Part shown: piece after piece, positions 1-9,775 of the stretch
How the letters are laid out: every line of letters begins with the position of its first letter
Position numbering within the stretch: position 1 is the first letter of the stretch
Source: WTFY01 sp965214675
GTDB taxonomy: Bacteria; Pseudomonadota; Gammaproteobacteria; UBA4575
Length of the DNA: 64,000 bases
Direction: 5' to 3'
Assembly (NCBI GenBank): GCA_965214675.1
Contig: OZ243969.1
Span: forward strand, 1,798,001-1,862,000
Translations under genes and position numbers: made by a program
The notes under the pieces: model-generated
Seen by the model: the letters and a program-made list of their open reading frames with translations, nothing else
Databases searched by the model: none
What the model was told of the DNA's origin: nothing

Positions 1-2
1 TG

Positions 3-980
3 GAAAACGGTGTAGCGGAACCTACAGTATTTACAGAAAGCGGACGAGCCATGACAGCATATCATGCCGTATTGATTACCAATGTGATTGATTCCGAGAC
101 CCGGGTGGAGGATCCTACCGATACCGTTGTGGATCATTCCATGAGTCGGGAACATGGAGGCGAAAATCTAGAGGAGCTTGTGGAGCTGTGTCGACATATT
201 CAATCCTGTTCTCAAAAGCAGGGTATTCAGATCGATTTTTCACACAGTTTTACCCGCCTGACTCAAGCTGTAAACCAGGTGAACCATGCGTTCACTCATG
301 CAGGTCTTACATTAGTTCAAAAGGCCTATGCAGAAAAAATTGCCAAGGCAGCTTATAGACAACTATCAAAGCACAAGGAAAGCTTGGATGTGCATCAAAG
401 ACGCGATCTTGATAAAAAATTGGTTGAAAAATATATCTGCAATTTTTCTTTGTTTCAGTCGGCACCGGATATCTGGGGGCTGAATCAGATTTTTCCAGTC
501 TTGCCATTGCATCATTTGAATCAGGCTCCAACACGGCAGGTACGATTATATGACCTTACCTGCGATTCGGACGGTCAGATTGATCGCTATGTCGAAGCAG
601 ATTCAATTCAGCCCTACCTTTCCATGCATGAGTTCAGTCCGGGACAGGACTACCTGGTGGGCATGTTTCTGGTTGGTGCGTATCAGGAAATACTGGGCGA
701 CCTGCATAACCTGTTTGGAGATACGACTGCGGTAAATATCAAGGTGAATTCTGACGGGAGTTACCAGGTATGTGAGTGGCGAGGAGGAGATACTACTGAG
801 GAAGTACTGTCCCATGTTCACATCGATGCAGCAAAAATGCGCAAGACCTGGCATGCGCACCTTGCTGAAATGAATACACCGGAACCGATCACCGAACGGG
901 TTTTATACACGCTAGAAACTGCTTTGCAGGCCAACAACTACTTGGTATCGCCCTCGAGACAATCTTTGCATTCATCGTGA
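3..980 (+). CDS. speA: Biosynthetic arginine decarboxylase, C-terminal part (5' partial)
   Basis: The reading frame is open from base 3, so the gene begins outside the window; the ATG at 51 is internal. The product is the C-terminal portion of the PLP-dependent arginine decarboxylase that makes agmatine for polyamine synthesis. Recognisable family stretches are TESGRA followed by HAVLI at the very start, CNFSLFQSAPDIWG, DQIFPVLP-like NQIFPVLPLHHLN, the TCDSDGQID motif, and FLVGAYQEILGDLHNLFGD near the C-terminus. These are highly conserved in SpeA. The stop lies directly before the ycgL-like frame, so the two may be co-transcribed. The substrate and pathway come from family knowledge. Confidence 0.93.
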   Translation, partial: ENGVAEPTVFTESGRAMTAYHAVLITNVIDSETRVEDPTDTVVDHSMSREHGGENLEELVELCRHIQSCSQKQGIQIDFSHSFTRLTQAVNQVNHAFTHAGLTLVQKAYAEKIAKAAYRQLSKHKESLDVHQRRDLDKKLVEKYICNFSLFQSAPDIWGLNQIFPVLPLHHLNQAPTRQVRLYDLTCDSDGQIDRYVEADSIQPYLSMHEFSPGQDYLVGMFLVGAYQEILGDLHNLFGDTTAVNIKVNSDGSYQVCEWRGGDTTEEVLSHVHIDAAKMRKTWHAHLAEMNTPEPITERVLYTLETALQANNYLVSPSRQSLHSS

Positions 981-998
981 AATGCTGTTTACAAAAGC

Positions 999-1229
999 TT
1001 GAAAAGAGCAGATACATTCCTTTACTTGAGCGAGAAAGATCGTTTCGATCTTCTTCCGGATGGACTATTGGCACATTTTGGCAAGCCCGTCTTTGTTTTG
1101 GAATTTGAGCTAAGGGAAGATCGAACACTTGCACAAGCGGACACTAGACAGGTCTTGGGTGACCTGGATGAACAAGGGTACTATTTACAAATTCCGCCAC
1201 AAGCTCACAAACCATCTTGTGCCCGGTGA
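999..1229 (+). CDS. ycgL: YcgL-domain protein, start uncertain
   Basis: The frame encodes a YcgL-type domain of about 76 residues (TFLYL near the start, LLAHFGKP in the middle, LAQAD and then GYYLQIPP near the end). The family is small and common in gammaproteobacteria; its function is not established. The conserved family N-terminus ending in AVYKS is encoded just upstream in the same frame (984-998), but that stretch begins right after the speA stop codon and has no ATG, GTG or TTG. The only in-frame start is the TTG at 999, which would drop about eight conserved residues. An ATG at 982 is in another frame. Either the start is unusual, or a small deletion removed it. Function unknown. Confidence 0.6.
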   Translation: MKRADTFLYLSEKDRFDLLPDGLLAHFGKPVFVLEFELREDRTLAQADTRQVLGDLDEQGYYLQIPPQAHKPSCAR

Positions 1230-1354
1230 CGGTATCTGTATTTTCAGTTTGTCCGGCCTATTCCAGGCACAAGTTCTTCCCAAACCGGAGTATGCGGATA
1301 TACAGCTTTAACAGAGGTACTGTCACCGAAGCGGGATCTTGCTTGAAGGGTCGG

Positions 1355-1371
1355 CATGCGGGTTCCGCATG
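1355..1371. terminator. Small hairpin between convergent ycgL and nadA
   Basis: CATGCGG and CCGCATG form a 7-bp stem with a 3-nt loop, between two convergent genes. There is no clear T-run on either side, so its role as a terminator is only suggested by position. Confidence 0.3.
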
Positions 1372-1391
1372 ACATGAGTTTCTATTGGATT

Positions 1392-2441
1392 TTAATGGGC
1401 AACAAAATCCAGCATTCTGTGGGTTGAACGGTATGCTTTTCTTCGAATTTCTTCAGGTACCTGAATCTCATTTTCGCCAGATTCCAGCACAGCTTCAAGA
1501 TTATGCAGGCCATTCATAGCCATCCACGGACAGTGCGCACAACTTTTGCAGGTAGCCCCTTCCCCGGCAGTAGGCGCTTCGATAAATAGCTTGTCAGGTG
1601 CAGCTTTTTTCATTTTGTAAAATATGCGATTGTCAGTTGCTACGATGAATGACTGGTGTGGTAATTCCTGGGCCGCCCTGATGAGAGCGGTGGTCGAACC
1701 AACGACATCTGCTGCTTCAATAACTGCTTCCGGGGACTCTGGATGCACCAAGATGCCGGCATCCGGATGTTTAGCAATCAGGTCTCCTAGGGCACGTGCC
1801 TTAAACTCCTCATGTACGATACAGGCACCTTGCCATGAGATCATGTCTGCACCCGTGACCTTTTCAATGTAGCGTCCCAGATGTCGGTCGGGTGCCCAAA
1901 GGATCTTTTTGTCTTGGTCCATTAGATGGGACACCACTTTCAGGGCGATGCTTGAAGTGACGACCCAGTCAGCCCGTGCCTTGACCTCGGCACTTGTGTT
2001 GGCATAAACGACGACTTCATGATCGGGGTACATATCACAAAACGTACTGAACTCTTTGGCGGGGCATCCAAGGTCGAGCGAGCAGGTGGCCTGGAGTGTC
2101 GGCATCAGCACTCGTTTCTCGGGATTTAATATCTTTGCAGTTTCACCCATGAAGCGAACACCGGCCACGATCAAGGTAGTTGCATCATGACGGCTGCCAA
2201 ACCGGGCCATTTCCAATGAGTCAGATACGTAGCCCCCCGTATCTTCTGCGATCTTTTGCAGGGTCTCATGGGTGTAATAATGTGCAATCAGTACTGCATT
2301 TTTTTTCTGGAGCAGATGTTTAATGTGGTCAATTTTTTCTTCTCTCTGCTTGGCAGAATATACCGGCAAGCTCGATTGGATCGCTGCTGTTTCAGGAAAT
2401 TCCTGCAAAGGGACGTTAGCTTCAAACGACATGTTCGGCAT
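1392..2441 (-). CDS. nadA: Quinolinate synthase A
   Basis: NadA condenses iminoaspartate with dihydroxyacetone phosphate to quinolinate, the precursor of NAD; it is a cytoplasmic [4Fe-4S] enzyme. The sequence shows AHYYTH near the N-terminus, GVRFMGETAKIL, ATCSLDLGCP with a cluster cysteine, ANTSAEVKARADWVVTSS, WQGACIVHEEF with the second cysteine, and GEGATCKSCAHCPWMAMNG with the third. Length is close to the 347-residue E. coli enzyme. The frame is open further upstream to 2498, but the leading residues look non-native. I prefer the ATG at 2441 or the one at 2432 (MSFEAN...); neither has a strong ribosome binding site. It is a single gene, convergent with ycgL and divergent from the acyl-CoA synthetase. 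Confidence 0.95.
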   Translation of the reverse strand: MPNMSFEANVPLQEFPETAAIQSSLPVYSAKQREEKIDHIKHLLQKKNAVLIAHYYTHETLQKIAEDTGGYVSDSLEMARFGSRHDATTLIVAGVRFMGETAKILNPEKRVLMPTLQATCSLDLGCPAKEFSTFCDMYPDHEVVVYANTSAEVKARADWVVTSSIALKVVSHLMDQDKKILWAPDRHLGRYIEKVTGADMISWQGACIVHEEFKARALGDLIAKHPDAGILVHPESPEAVIEAADVVGSTTALIRAAQELPHQSFIVATDNRIFYKMKKAAPDKLFIEAPTAGEGATCKSCAHCPWMAMNGLHNLEAVLESGENEIQVPEEIRRKAYRSTHRMLDFVAH

Positions 2442-2615
2442 TCTAAAAATGAGAATTCGTGTTGACCTATATATAAAGAGGTCGACAGGGTAAATCAAGC
2501 CGGAGCATTACCAGCGAATTAGGTTTGTGGGGTGTAAGATGGTCGTCATAAGAAAAAGTAATCACATCGCTGCTTTCATGTATAGCGTAGGTACAGGTAC
2601 GAGGATGACTCATCC

Positions 2616-4430
2616 ATGAACAAAACTGATTACATCTCTCCAGAAGTTGCCCAGACCCTGCCGGGATTATTTCATAAACGTGTGGTGCGTGCGCCTCACA
2701 CACAGGCCTATGGATTTTATGATGATGAGAAAAACACCTGGGAAAGTCTGACTTGGCAGCAGGTAGCCTGCCAGGCGGCAAAGGTACAAACAGGGTTACA
2801 GAACAAAGGGCTGGGCAAAGGGGATCGTGTCGCTATTCTGTTGCGCAACTGTCCAGAATGGATCGTATTCGATGTGGCTGCACTGGGTTTGGGTTTGGTT
2901 ACCGTCCCTCTATACACAAATGATCGCGCTGAGAATGTAGCCTACATCATTCAAGATGCCGGCATAAAAGCGATATTGATACAGAACTTGCGCCAGTGGA
3001 GGCAACTGTCGCAAATTGAAAGTGTCCGAAATGCATTGCAGTGCGTAATCAGTGTCGCACCGGTGATGGATATGGCCCATCGCGACTCCCGTCTGGTACA
3101 TATGCAGCACTGGATCAACGATGATACACGTGACGGATATAAAGCGGTTGTCCTGGACCGTAATGCCTTAGCCACAATTATCTATACTTCCGGTACAACA
3201 GGACGTCCCAAAGGAGTGATGCTCAGTCACTGGAACATACTTTTGAATGCCTATGCCGCTTTGCAGTGTGCAGATTTATTCGAAAAGGATGTATTTCTAT
3301 CTTTTCTTCCTTTATCTCATTCGATGGAGCGTACGGCAGGCTGTTTCATGCCCATGATGGCTAACTCGAAAGTATATTTCGCCCGCTCTATACAGCAACT
3401 CGGGGAAGATCTTGAAAAGGTTCGCCCAACCATATTTATATCGGTACCACGCATTTACGAGATCATTTACGCAAAAATCTCAAGCCAAGTGGAGGAACAG
3501 CCCTGTTACAGGAAAATGATGTTTGCTTGGGCACAGCGTATTGGTTGGCGAAGTCTTCGGTTCAGGTCCGGCAAGGCAAGATGGCACTGGAGCCTGCTTC
3601 TTTGGCCATTGATGGATCGACTTGTGGCAGCAAAGATCAGACAAAAGCTGGGTGGCCGATTGCGCTATGCAATAGTTGGTGGCGCCGCACTGGATAAAAT
3701 CATCACTAAGTTTTTTGTCAGTCTAGGAGTTCCTATTTACCAGGGCTACGGCATGACAGAGTGCAGTCCGGTCATCAGCGTAGCCCGACCGGGAGGCAAT
3801 GACCCATTTAGTATTGGCAAGCCATTGCCGGGCATCGAGGTGAATCTAGCAGAAGGAGGCGAGCTGTGTACGCGAAGTGACTGCGTGATGCTCGGGTATT
3901 ACGGCAATAAACAGGCGACTGAGCAAATGATTGATACTGAAGGCTGGCTGCATACTGGTGATATTGCGCATATTACAGATGAGGGTTATCTGTATATCAC
4001 AGGAAGGATCAAGGACATTATCGTTTTGGCAAATGCCGAGAAGGTGTCGCCCCAAGACATGGAGACTGCAATTTGTGCCGACCAGTTGTTTGACCAGGTC
4101 ATGATACTTGGTGAAGGCCAGCCTTTTCTTTCTGCGCTTCTCGTGCTGAACCAGGCGGAATGGGAAGTCCTCGCTAAAGACATGAAGCTCAATGCCAAGG
4201 CGCCGGAAACATTGCAGGATGCCTCCCTGCATCGATATATCATGCAGCGCTTGGCAGGTTGCTTGAAAGAATTTCCAGGTTATGCACAGGTACGCAGGGT
4301 GAACGTGTACCTGGAGCCCTGGACGATTGAGAATAATTTGCTTACCCCAACCCTGAAAATCAGAAGGACCCAGCTTGCGGAGCTGTTTGCTGAAGACATA
4401 TCTGCCATGTACAAATCCATGAAAACCTAA
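2616..4430 (+). CDS. AMP-dependent long-chain acyl-CoA synthetase
   Basis: This 604-residue protein belongs to the adenylate-forming superfamily and resembles the long-chain fatty-acid CoA ligase (FAA1/FadD15) branch. The ATP-binding signature YTSGTTGRPKGVMLSH lies near residue 188, the YQGYGMTECSP motif near residue 377, the GWLHTGD adenylation motif near 442 and the hinge/lysine region GRIKDIIVLANAEKVSP near 463. It would activate fatty acids to acyl-CoA at the inner face of the membrane. The start at 2616 is preceded by a purine-rich stretch (GAGGA). It is divergent from nadA and convergent with the SPOR gene. The exact chain length used cannot be told. Confidence 0.88.
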   Translation: MNKTDYISPEVAQTLPGLFHKRVVRAPHTQAYGFYDDEKNTWESLTWQQVACQAAKVQTGLQNKGLGKGDRVAILLRNCPEWIVFDVAALGLGLVTVPLYTNDRAENVAYIIQDAGIKAILIQNLRQWRQLSQIESVRNALQCVISVAPVMDMAHRDSRLVHMQHWINDDTRDGYKAVVLDRNALATIIYTSGTTGRPKGVMLSHWNILLNAYAALQCADLFEKDVFLSFLPLSHSMERTAGCFMPMMANSKVYFARSIQQLGEDLEKVRPTIFISVPRIYEIIYAKISSQVEEQPCYRKMMFAWAQRIGWRSLRFRSGKARWHWSLLLWPLMDRLVAAKIRQKLGGRLRYAIVGGAALDKIITKFFVSLGVPIYQGYGMTECSPVISVARPGGNDPFSIGKPLPGIEVNLAEGGELCTRSDCVMLGYYGNKQATEQMIDTEGWLHTGDIAHITDEGYLYITGRIKDIIVLANAEKVSPQDMETAICADQLFDQVMILGEGQPFLSALLVLNQAEWEVLAKDMKLNAKAPETLQDASLHRYIMQRLAGCLKEFPGYAQVRRVNVYLEPWTIENNLLTPTLKIRRTQLAELFAEDISAMYKSMKT

Positions 4431-4476
4431 CAGCATCGTGCAATAGTTGTCTTCATCGCCCGAATCTCACACGGTC

Positions 4477-5016
4477 CTACTGTTTAGCCTGCATCAAAAT
4501 TGTATCGATCTGGTGGCTACGAAGACGTGCTCTGATTTGTTCCAGTGCCTGTCGGTCGTTTAAAGGTCCAACACGAACCCGATGCCACTTGGTGTCATTC
4601 ACATCCACAGACTGAACATTGGCCTCTATGCCCAATAATGCCAGCCGTGCCTTCAGACTGTCCGCATCACCAAAGCTGTTGAACGAACCTGCCTGCAGTA
4701 AATAGCCGCCCTTGTGTGTAGAGGGAGTAACCTTTTGGGCAGGTTGTTCGTTGGACAGACTTGTTTCCTCTTGCGGAATGACAATTTCCAATTCAGGTAG
4801 CAGTGTGTAGAAGTCAAAACTTCGTTTTGCAGGTGGTTCTGGAGTGCTTGCTGTATCCCGCTTCACAGACTGTGTTTGTTCCTTGTCCACATACCACCCA
4901 TCAATGTCTATCAGCATTGCAATGCCTATACCGGTGACAACTCCAAGTGCCAGCCAGGCCCAAGCTGGCATCAGGCTGGACGGCTGGGTTGATTTTCTAT
5001 GCTTTCTGGTCGCCAC
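4477..5016 (-). CDS. SPOR-domain membrane protein (FtsN-like)
   Basis: This 179-residue protein has a short cytoplasmic basic N-terminus, one membrane segment (about residues 16-36), a variable linker and a C-terminal SPOR domain of about 75 residues beginning GGYLLQAGSF. SPOR domains bind denuded septal peptidoglycan. The gene follows argS by 8 bp in the same direction, the place where FtsN-like SPOR genes are often found in gammaproteobacteria. A cell-division role is therefore likely, but sequence alone does not separate FtsN from other SPOR proteins. Confidence 0.8.
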   Translation of the reverse strand: MATRKHRKSTQPSSLMPAWAWLALGVVTGIGIAMLIDIDGWYVDKEQTQSVKRDTASTPEPPAKRSFDFYTLLPELEIVIPQEETSLSNEQPAQKVTPSTHKGGYLLQAGSFNSFGDADSLKARLALLGIEANVQSVDVNDTKWHRVRVGPLNDRQALEQIRARLRSHQIDTILMQAKQ

Positions 5017-5024
5017 GGTTACCT

Positions 5025-6809
5025 CTACATTTGTTCAGGTGCACTTACATCAAGCAGATTCAGGCCCGTACTGAGCACAATTTGTGTGGCTCGGATTAAC
5101 TTGAGACGTGCATATCGCAATTCCTTTTCAGGTACCAGCACTTGATGAGTGTTATAAAAACGATGAAAGGAACTGGCCAAATCACGCAAATAATTGACTA
5201 CGATATGTGGAGCCAGATGATTTGCCGCCGCCCGCACATTTTCTGGGAATTGGGCAAGTTGCCTTAGCAAGTTTTCTTCCTGTTCTGCAGTCAACACTTC
5301 CTCATCGACCTTGAGCAACTCTTCATCCTGTAAAGGGGAATCGTTTTGTTTCAGAATGCTACAAATTCGGGCATGTGCATATTGCACATAATAGACGGGA
5401 TTATCCTGGGTTTTTGCGGTTGCCAGATCCAGATCAAAATCCAGATGTTGTTCGCATTTTCGCATCACGTAGAAAAACCGTGCAGCATCTTTGCCGATCC
5501 GTTTACGCAATTGTCGTAAAGTGACGAACTCTCCAGCACGTGTGGACATGGGAAGTTTTTTTCCATTTTCGTATAGATTGGCAAACTGTACGAGCTGGAT
5601 GTGCAAACAGTTTTTATCTTTGCCAAGTGCCTGCATGGCGGCTTGCATCCGTGCCATATAACCATGGTGATCAGCGCCCCATATGTTGATCAGTTGATCG
5701 AAGCCACGATCATACTTGTCTAGGTGGTAAGCAATGTCTGAGGCAAAGTAAGTAACCTTACCGTTTTTGCGAACCAGCACACGGTCTTTCTCGTCACCAA
5801 AGACAGTGCTGCGGAACATCAGCGCTCCGTCCTTTTGAAAAGTATGTCCATTTTCTGTCAGGGTATCGATAATGGCCTGTATTCTTGCTTGCCCCAATGA
5901 GCGCTCGGAGTACCACTGATCGAAGGTGACAGCAAATAATTCCAGATCGTCCCTGATGTCTCGCAACAGGGTATCGAGTGCGTGGCGAAGCAATGTATTG
6001 TACCCGTCTTCTGAAAGCAGATTTTCTGCCTTTTTGATTACTGCATCAATACGGGCTTCTTCATCTGCCTTTTCGTGGCTGCCTGCACCAGGCTCTAGGC
6101 CCAAGGCCTCGACGGGAGGAAGAAATTTATGCTGGTGCTGCCGGTGTATGGACGCTGCAATATCCCAAATATAGTCACCCTGATACGCATTACTGGGGAA
6201 AGGAAGGGTCTGCCCACACAGCTCCAGGTATCTAAGCCACACGGAAACCGCCAGGATATCCATCTGGCGCCCTGTATCATTTACATAGTACTCACGCTTT
6301 ACTTCATGCCCTGTTGCCTCCAGAAGATGGGCAACGGATGCGCCGTGAGCAGCCCCGCGTCCATGGCCGACATGCAGGGGTCCGGTAGGATTAGCAGAGA
6401 CAAATTCTATCAGAATCTTCTTGCCCGGAGATGCATTGCTATATCCAAAAGAATTCTTGCTCTGGATGATGTGAGACAGTAGTCGGGGTGGATGGCCGGT
6501 GTGCAAATAAAAATTAATAAATCCGGGACCTGCAACTTCGATTTTTTCAATCTCAGGGTCTTCTGGCATATTTGCTACAAGCTTCTCAGCCAGCATGCGT
6601 GCAGATACTCCGGCAGTTTTGGATAACTGGAGCGCCAGGTTAGAAGCGAAATCACCATGTGCGCTATCTCGACTACGAATAACCTGAATCGGAGTATCCG
6701 TATCTGAAGGTAAATCCCCTGCGTCTTGCAAGCTGGCTACTGCAGCAGCCAGCAGTTTCGAGATGTGTGCTTGCATGAAGAAAGGATAATCCTGTAGGGC
6801 AGGATGCAT
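5025..6809 (-). CDS. argS: Arginyl-tRNA synthetase
   Basis: This is a class I aminoacyl-tRNA synthetase charging tRNA-Arg. It has the ArgS N-terminal additional domain, the HIGH-type signature HVGHGRG within FVSANPTGPLHVGHGRGAA near residue 146, the YYVNDTGRQMD stretch, FASDIAYHLDKYDRGFD, WGADHHGY, a degenerate KMSK-type loop (KLPMSTRAG) near residue 416, and a C-terminal anticodon-binding DALR domain ending in LLDVSAPEQM. The family is about 580 residues, and this protein is 594 from the ATG at 6809. An internal Met twelve residues in is an alternative start. The SPOR gene follows closely. Confidence 0.96.
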   Translation of the reverse strand: MHPALQDYPFFMQAHISKLLAAAVASLQDAGDLPSDTDTPIQVIRSRDSAHGDFASNLALQLSKTAGVSARMLAEKLVANMPEDPEIEKIEVAGPGFINFYLHTGHPPRLLSHIIQSKNSFGYSNASPGKKILIEFVSANPTGPLHVGHGRGAAHGASVAHLLEATGHEVKREYYVNDTGRQMDILAVSVWLRYLELCGQTLPFPSNAYQGDYIWDIAASIHRQHQHKFLPPVEALGLEPGAGSHEKADEEARIDAVIKKAENLLSEDGYNTLLRHALDTLLRDIRDDLELFAVTFDQWYSERSLGQARIQAIIDTLTENGHTFQKDGALMFRSTVFGDEKDRVLVRKNGKVTYFASDIAYHLDKYDRGFDQLINIWGADHHGYMARMQAAMQALGKDKNCLHIQLVQFANLYENGKKLPMSTRAGEFVTLRQLRKRIGKDAARFFYVMRKCEQHLDFDLDLATAKTQDNPVYYVQYAHARICSILKQNDSPLQDEELLKVDEEVLTAEQEENLLRQLAQFPENVRAAANHLAPHIVVNYLRDLASSFHRFYNTHQVLVPEKELRYARLKLIRATQIVLSTGLNLLDVSAPEQM

Positions 6810-7043
6810 TGTACCCAAATGTAATTATCCTGCACTAAATTTACAAAGGCTATGCCTTGGCAACAGGTTAGATTCATGACTGATCAGCCCCTGCGCTTTT
6901 TGCAGACATTCATTCAATTCGTATGCCTTGCCATACAATGAAGCCTCAGGTTCCAAGGTCCGGCCCGAGCAACAGAAAGCAGAATGGGAGTGCGGTCTGG
7001 AACATCAGCGGTGTTGCACGTGGGCTTGGTTATTGCTTGCTGA

Positions 7044-9248
7044 TCAGCTAGTTTCAAGGGGATCCACTTCGATGTTCCAGCGCACACGATTGGTGAGTGG
7101 ATGTTGCTGAATCACCTTGGCCCATTGAGGCAACAGCTCCTGTATCGTCTTTCTGTTAGGGGCAATGACAACCAGCTGACTCTGGTATAGGCCGGCCTTG
7201 CGCTCCAGGCTGGCAGGAATAGGTCCGAACAGGTTCAGCCTCGATGAGCCTGAAGCCGGCATTGAGGATTTGACTTCCTGCAAGAATTGATGGGCCAACA
7301 TCTGCTGATGAGCACGGGCACGAACCAGCAGCATGAAGGAATAGGGTGGTAATGCATACAGTTCACGCTGTCGAAGGACTTCCATTGAAAAATCCTGATA
7401 GCCGTGCGTCAACAAGCGGTTAAGCAAGGGGTGTTCGGGTTGGTAGGTTTGTAGCAATACCCTTCCCCTGTTCGCAGAACGTCCTGCCCTGCCTGATACC
7501 TGCACGATCAGCTGTGCCAGGCGCTCGGTGGCGCGAAAGTCGCTGCTTAACAATCCGTGATCAACATTCAGGATGCCTACCAGGGTTACATTAGGAAAGT
7601 CATGTCCTTTGGCAAGCATCTGCGTACCGATGATGATCTGGAATTTGCCCTTGCGGATATCGCCCAGTTTATCCCGCAGTGTGTTTTTCTTGCGCGTACT
7701 GTCACGGTCAATGCGTACCATGGCGATGTCAGGAAAAATTTCCTTGAGCCTGCCTTCGATACGTTGTGTTCCTTCTCCCAAGAATATGATGTTTTCAGAC
7801 TCACATTGTGGGCAGGCGACAGGCGCTTTTTCCTGTTTCTGGCAATGGTGACACTTGATAATGTCTTGCTCTTTATAAAAAACCATGTGTGAATCGCAAC
7901 GGCTACACTCGGCGGTCCAGCCACAGTCATGGCAAAGCAAGACGGGTGCAAATCCCCGCCGATTCAAAAAGAGCAGGACTTGGTGTTTCTGTTTGATTTC
8001 GGTGTCGATGGCTTGCAACAATTCGTTTGACAGGCCGTCGATGGCCCGTTTGGATCGCAGATCAATCAACTTCACTTGAGGAATTTTTGCAAGTTTTGCA
8101 CGCTTGCTCAGTGTGATGCCGTGATAGTTGCCCAGCGTAACGTTATGCTGGCTTTCCAGTGATGGCGTCGCACTGCCCAAAACGACGGGTATGGAAAGCT
8201 GTTTTGCCCGATAGATTGCGACGTCACGCGCATTGTATAGGATCCCTTCCTGTTGTTTGAATGACAGGTCATGCTCCTCATCAACCACGATTAGACCCAG
8301 GTTCCTGAAAGACAAAAAAATGGCTGACCGGGTGCCAACTACGATACTCGCCTTGCCCGTACTCGCCTGCAGCCATGTCCGGGCGCTTTCGCTTGCACTC
8401 AAATCAGAATGCATCAGTGCAACCGGCAGGTTCAGCCTGGCTTCAATTCGCTGTACTAACTGTGGTGTCAGTCCGATCTCCGGAACCAGCATCAGTACCT
8501 GTTTGCCACAACCAACGACATCTTTTGCCAAGGCGAGATAGACCTCGGTCTTGCCACTGCCGGTCACACCTGCAAGCAGATTGACCCTGAATTCATGGAG
8601 GTTTCTGTGAATCTGTTCATAGGCGTGCCGTTGTTCCTGATTAAGAGCTAAAGACTCGGCAGCGGAGTGCGGCGTCATGGTAAGGGTCTTGTCATCCATC
8701 GTTTCCCGGACAAGATTTTTTTCCATCAAGACTCGAACGAATGGGCGCCAGTGGCTGATGTGTGCAGCAATTTCATCTGCAGTGAGGCCTCCGGGATGTG
8801 CCTTTATGAGCTTGAATATCTGGTGTTGCTTAGGTGCCTTTTGTAGCAGTTGATCCACGTCCTCATTTGTACAGGCGTGATAGATTATGCTGGACATCGT
8901 GGGGAGGTGTTTATGTGTCCGCAATACTTTGGGCAGTGCAGCATTGAGTACTTCACCCAGGGGCTGTTGGTAGTATCGCGCCACCCAAAACAGCAGCTTT
9001 TGCAATGCAGGGTCAAACACAGGCTCGGTGTCCAGAATTTCCAGAACCGTTTTGAGCTTATCCTGTGTTACAGAGGGGTCAGAGGAATTCTCGACCACGA
9101 TACCTGTCAGTGTTCGAGTGCCGAATGGCACACGCACACGTACACCAAGCTTGACGGCGCTGAAGGAAGCACCTTCGGGAAGGCTGTAATCAAAACATTG
9201 ATACAGAGGTACAGGCAGGGCAATTTTTAAAACGGGAGATGTTGGCAT
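7044..9248 (-). CDS. priA: Primosomal protein N' (PriA helicase)
   Basis: PriA is the 3'-5' DNA helicase that restarts stalled replication forks. The sequence shows the N-terminal DNA-binding domain (IALPVPLYQCFDY), Walker A GVTGSGKTEVY near residue 222, the DEEH box, GSATPSLES, a paired zinc-binding cysteine cluster (CHDCGW, CSRCDS, CHHC, CPQC), and helicase motifs GTQMLAKGHDFPNVTLV and QVSGRAGR. I chose the ATG at 9248, which gives 734 residues against 732 in E. coli. The open frame runs on upstream to 9461, but that stretch is unlike PriA. Two perfect DnaA boxes lie about 90 bp upstream of this start. Confidence 0.96.
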   Translation of the reverse strand: MPTSPVLKIALPVPLYQCFDYSLPEGASFSAVKLGVRVRVPFGTRTLTGIVVENSSDPSVTQDKLKTVLEILDTEPVFDPALQKLLFWVARYYQQPLGEVLNAALPKVLRTHKHLPTMSSIIYHACTNEDVDQLLQKAPKQHQIFKLIKAHPGGLTADEIAAHISHWRPFVRVLMEKNLVRETMDDKTLTMTPHSAAESLALNQEQRHAYEQIHRNLHEFRVNLLAGVTGSGKTEVYLALAKDVVGCGKQVLMLVPEIGLTPQLVQRIEARLNLPVALMHSDLSASESARTWLQASTGKASIVVGTRSAIFLSFRNLGLIVVDEEHDLSFKQQEGILYNARDVAIYRAKQLSIPVVLGSATPSLESQHNVTLGNYHGITLSKRAKLAKIPQVKLIDLRSKRAIDGLSNELLQAIDTEIKQKHQVLLFLNRRGFAPVLLCHDCGWTAECSRCDSHMVFYKEQDIIKCHHCQKQEKAPVACPQCESENIIFLGEGTQRIEGRLKEIFPDIAMVRIDRDSTRKKNTLRDKLGDIRKGKFQIIIGTQMLAKGHDFPNVTLVGILNVDHGLLSSDFRATERLAQLIVQVSGRAGRSANRGRVLLQTYQPEHPLLNRLLTHGYQDFSMEVLRQRELYALPPYSFMLLVRARAHQQMLAHQFLQEVKSSMPASGSSRLNLFGPIPASLERKAGLYQSQLVVIAPNRKTIQELLPQWAKVIQQHPLTNRVRWNIEVDPLETS

Positions 9249-9775
9249 GGTGAACGTATAGTCTACCAAGGCACTCAGTCTGTAGCCCGCGTCTGGATTC
9301 GCTGAGGATGAGGCTACACCTGTAGCCAACAGTTTGCTGTGGATAATTCTGTGGATAAAATATCGAATTTGGAGTGAATTTGTCTCAAACCGTCTGTGAG
9401 GTTGGCAACCTTTTAAAATTTTAGAATAAAACCCATTGAAATGAAGGACATAGATCGACAATGGATTTAAACAAATCAGCCAGCCACAGAACAGTGCTCA
9501 GCCCCTAATGTGAATAAAGTGCATCAATATTGAGGGATATTCCTTTCATGACCCATGCATGAGGGCATTCCTTTCGTGTGTTTGGCTGGGACGGGATTTT
9601 GTTTGTCATACAGGAAGAACCGATGCGAAAAAGCCGGGTATGGTCTGTCATTCAATTCCACAAGACATCATTTGCTGCCTCCGGCACTGTTGTAATAGTG
9701 TAGTATTCACATGCTCTAATCGTACATGTGCAGCAGATTATGCTTCGTCTAAGTTGGAAGTAATGCGGTGAATCA
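9249..9775. other. Intergenic region between priA and the HNH gene
   Basis: About 530 bp with no convincing gene. It holds the tandem DnaA boxes described separately. The open frame on the plus strand from 9559 is rich in Cys and lacks any recognisable family, so I do not call it. Confidence 0.6.
9338..9358. promoter_or_regulatory. Two tandem DnaA boxes upstream of priA
   Basis: TGTGGATAA occurs twice, at 9338-9346 and 9350-9358, both exact matches to the DnaA box (TTATCCACA on the other strand). They point the same way with 12 bp between their starts. They lie about 90 bp before the priA start, so DnaA may influence priA transcription. That is inference. Confidence 0.55.

Noticed and set aside
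9559..9771. 70-codon plus-strand frame before the HNH gene
   Set aside because: Cys-rich composition, no family features and no good ribosome binding site.
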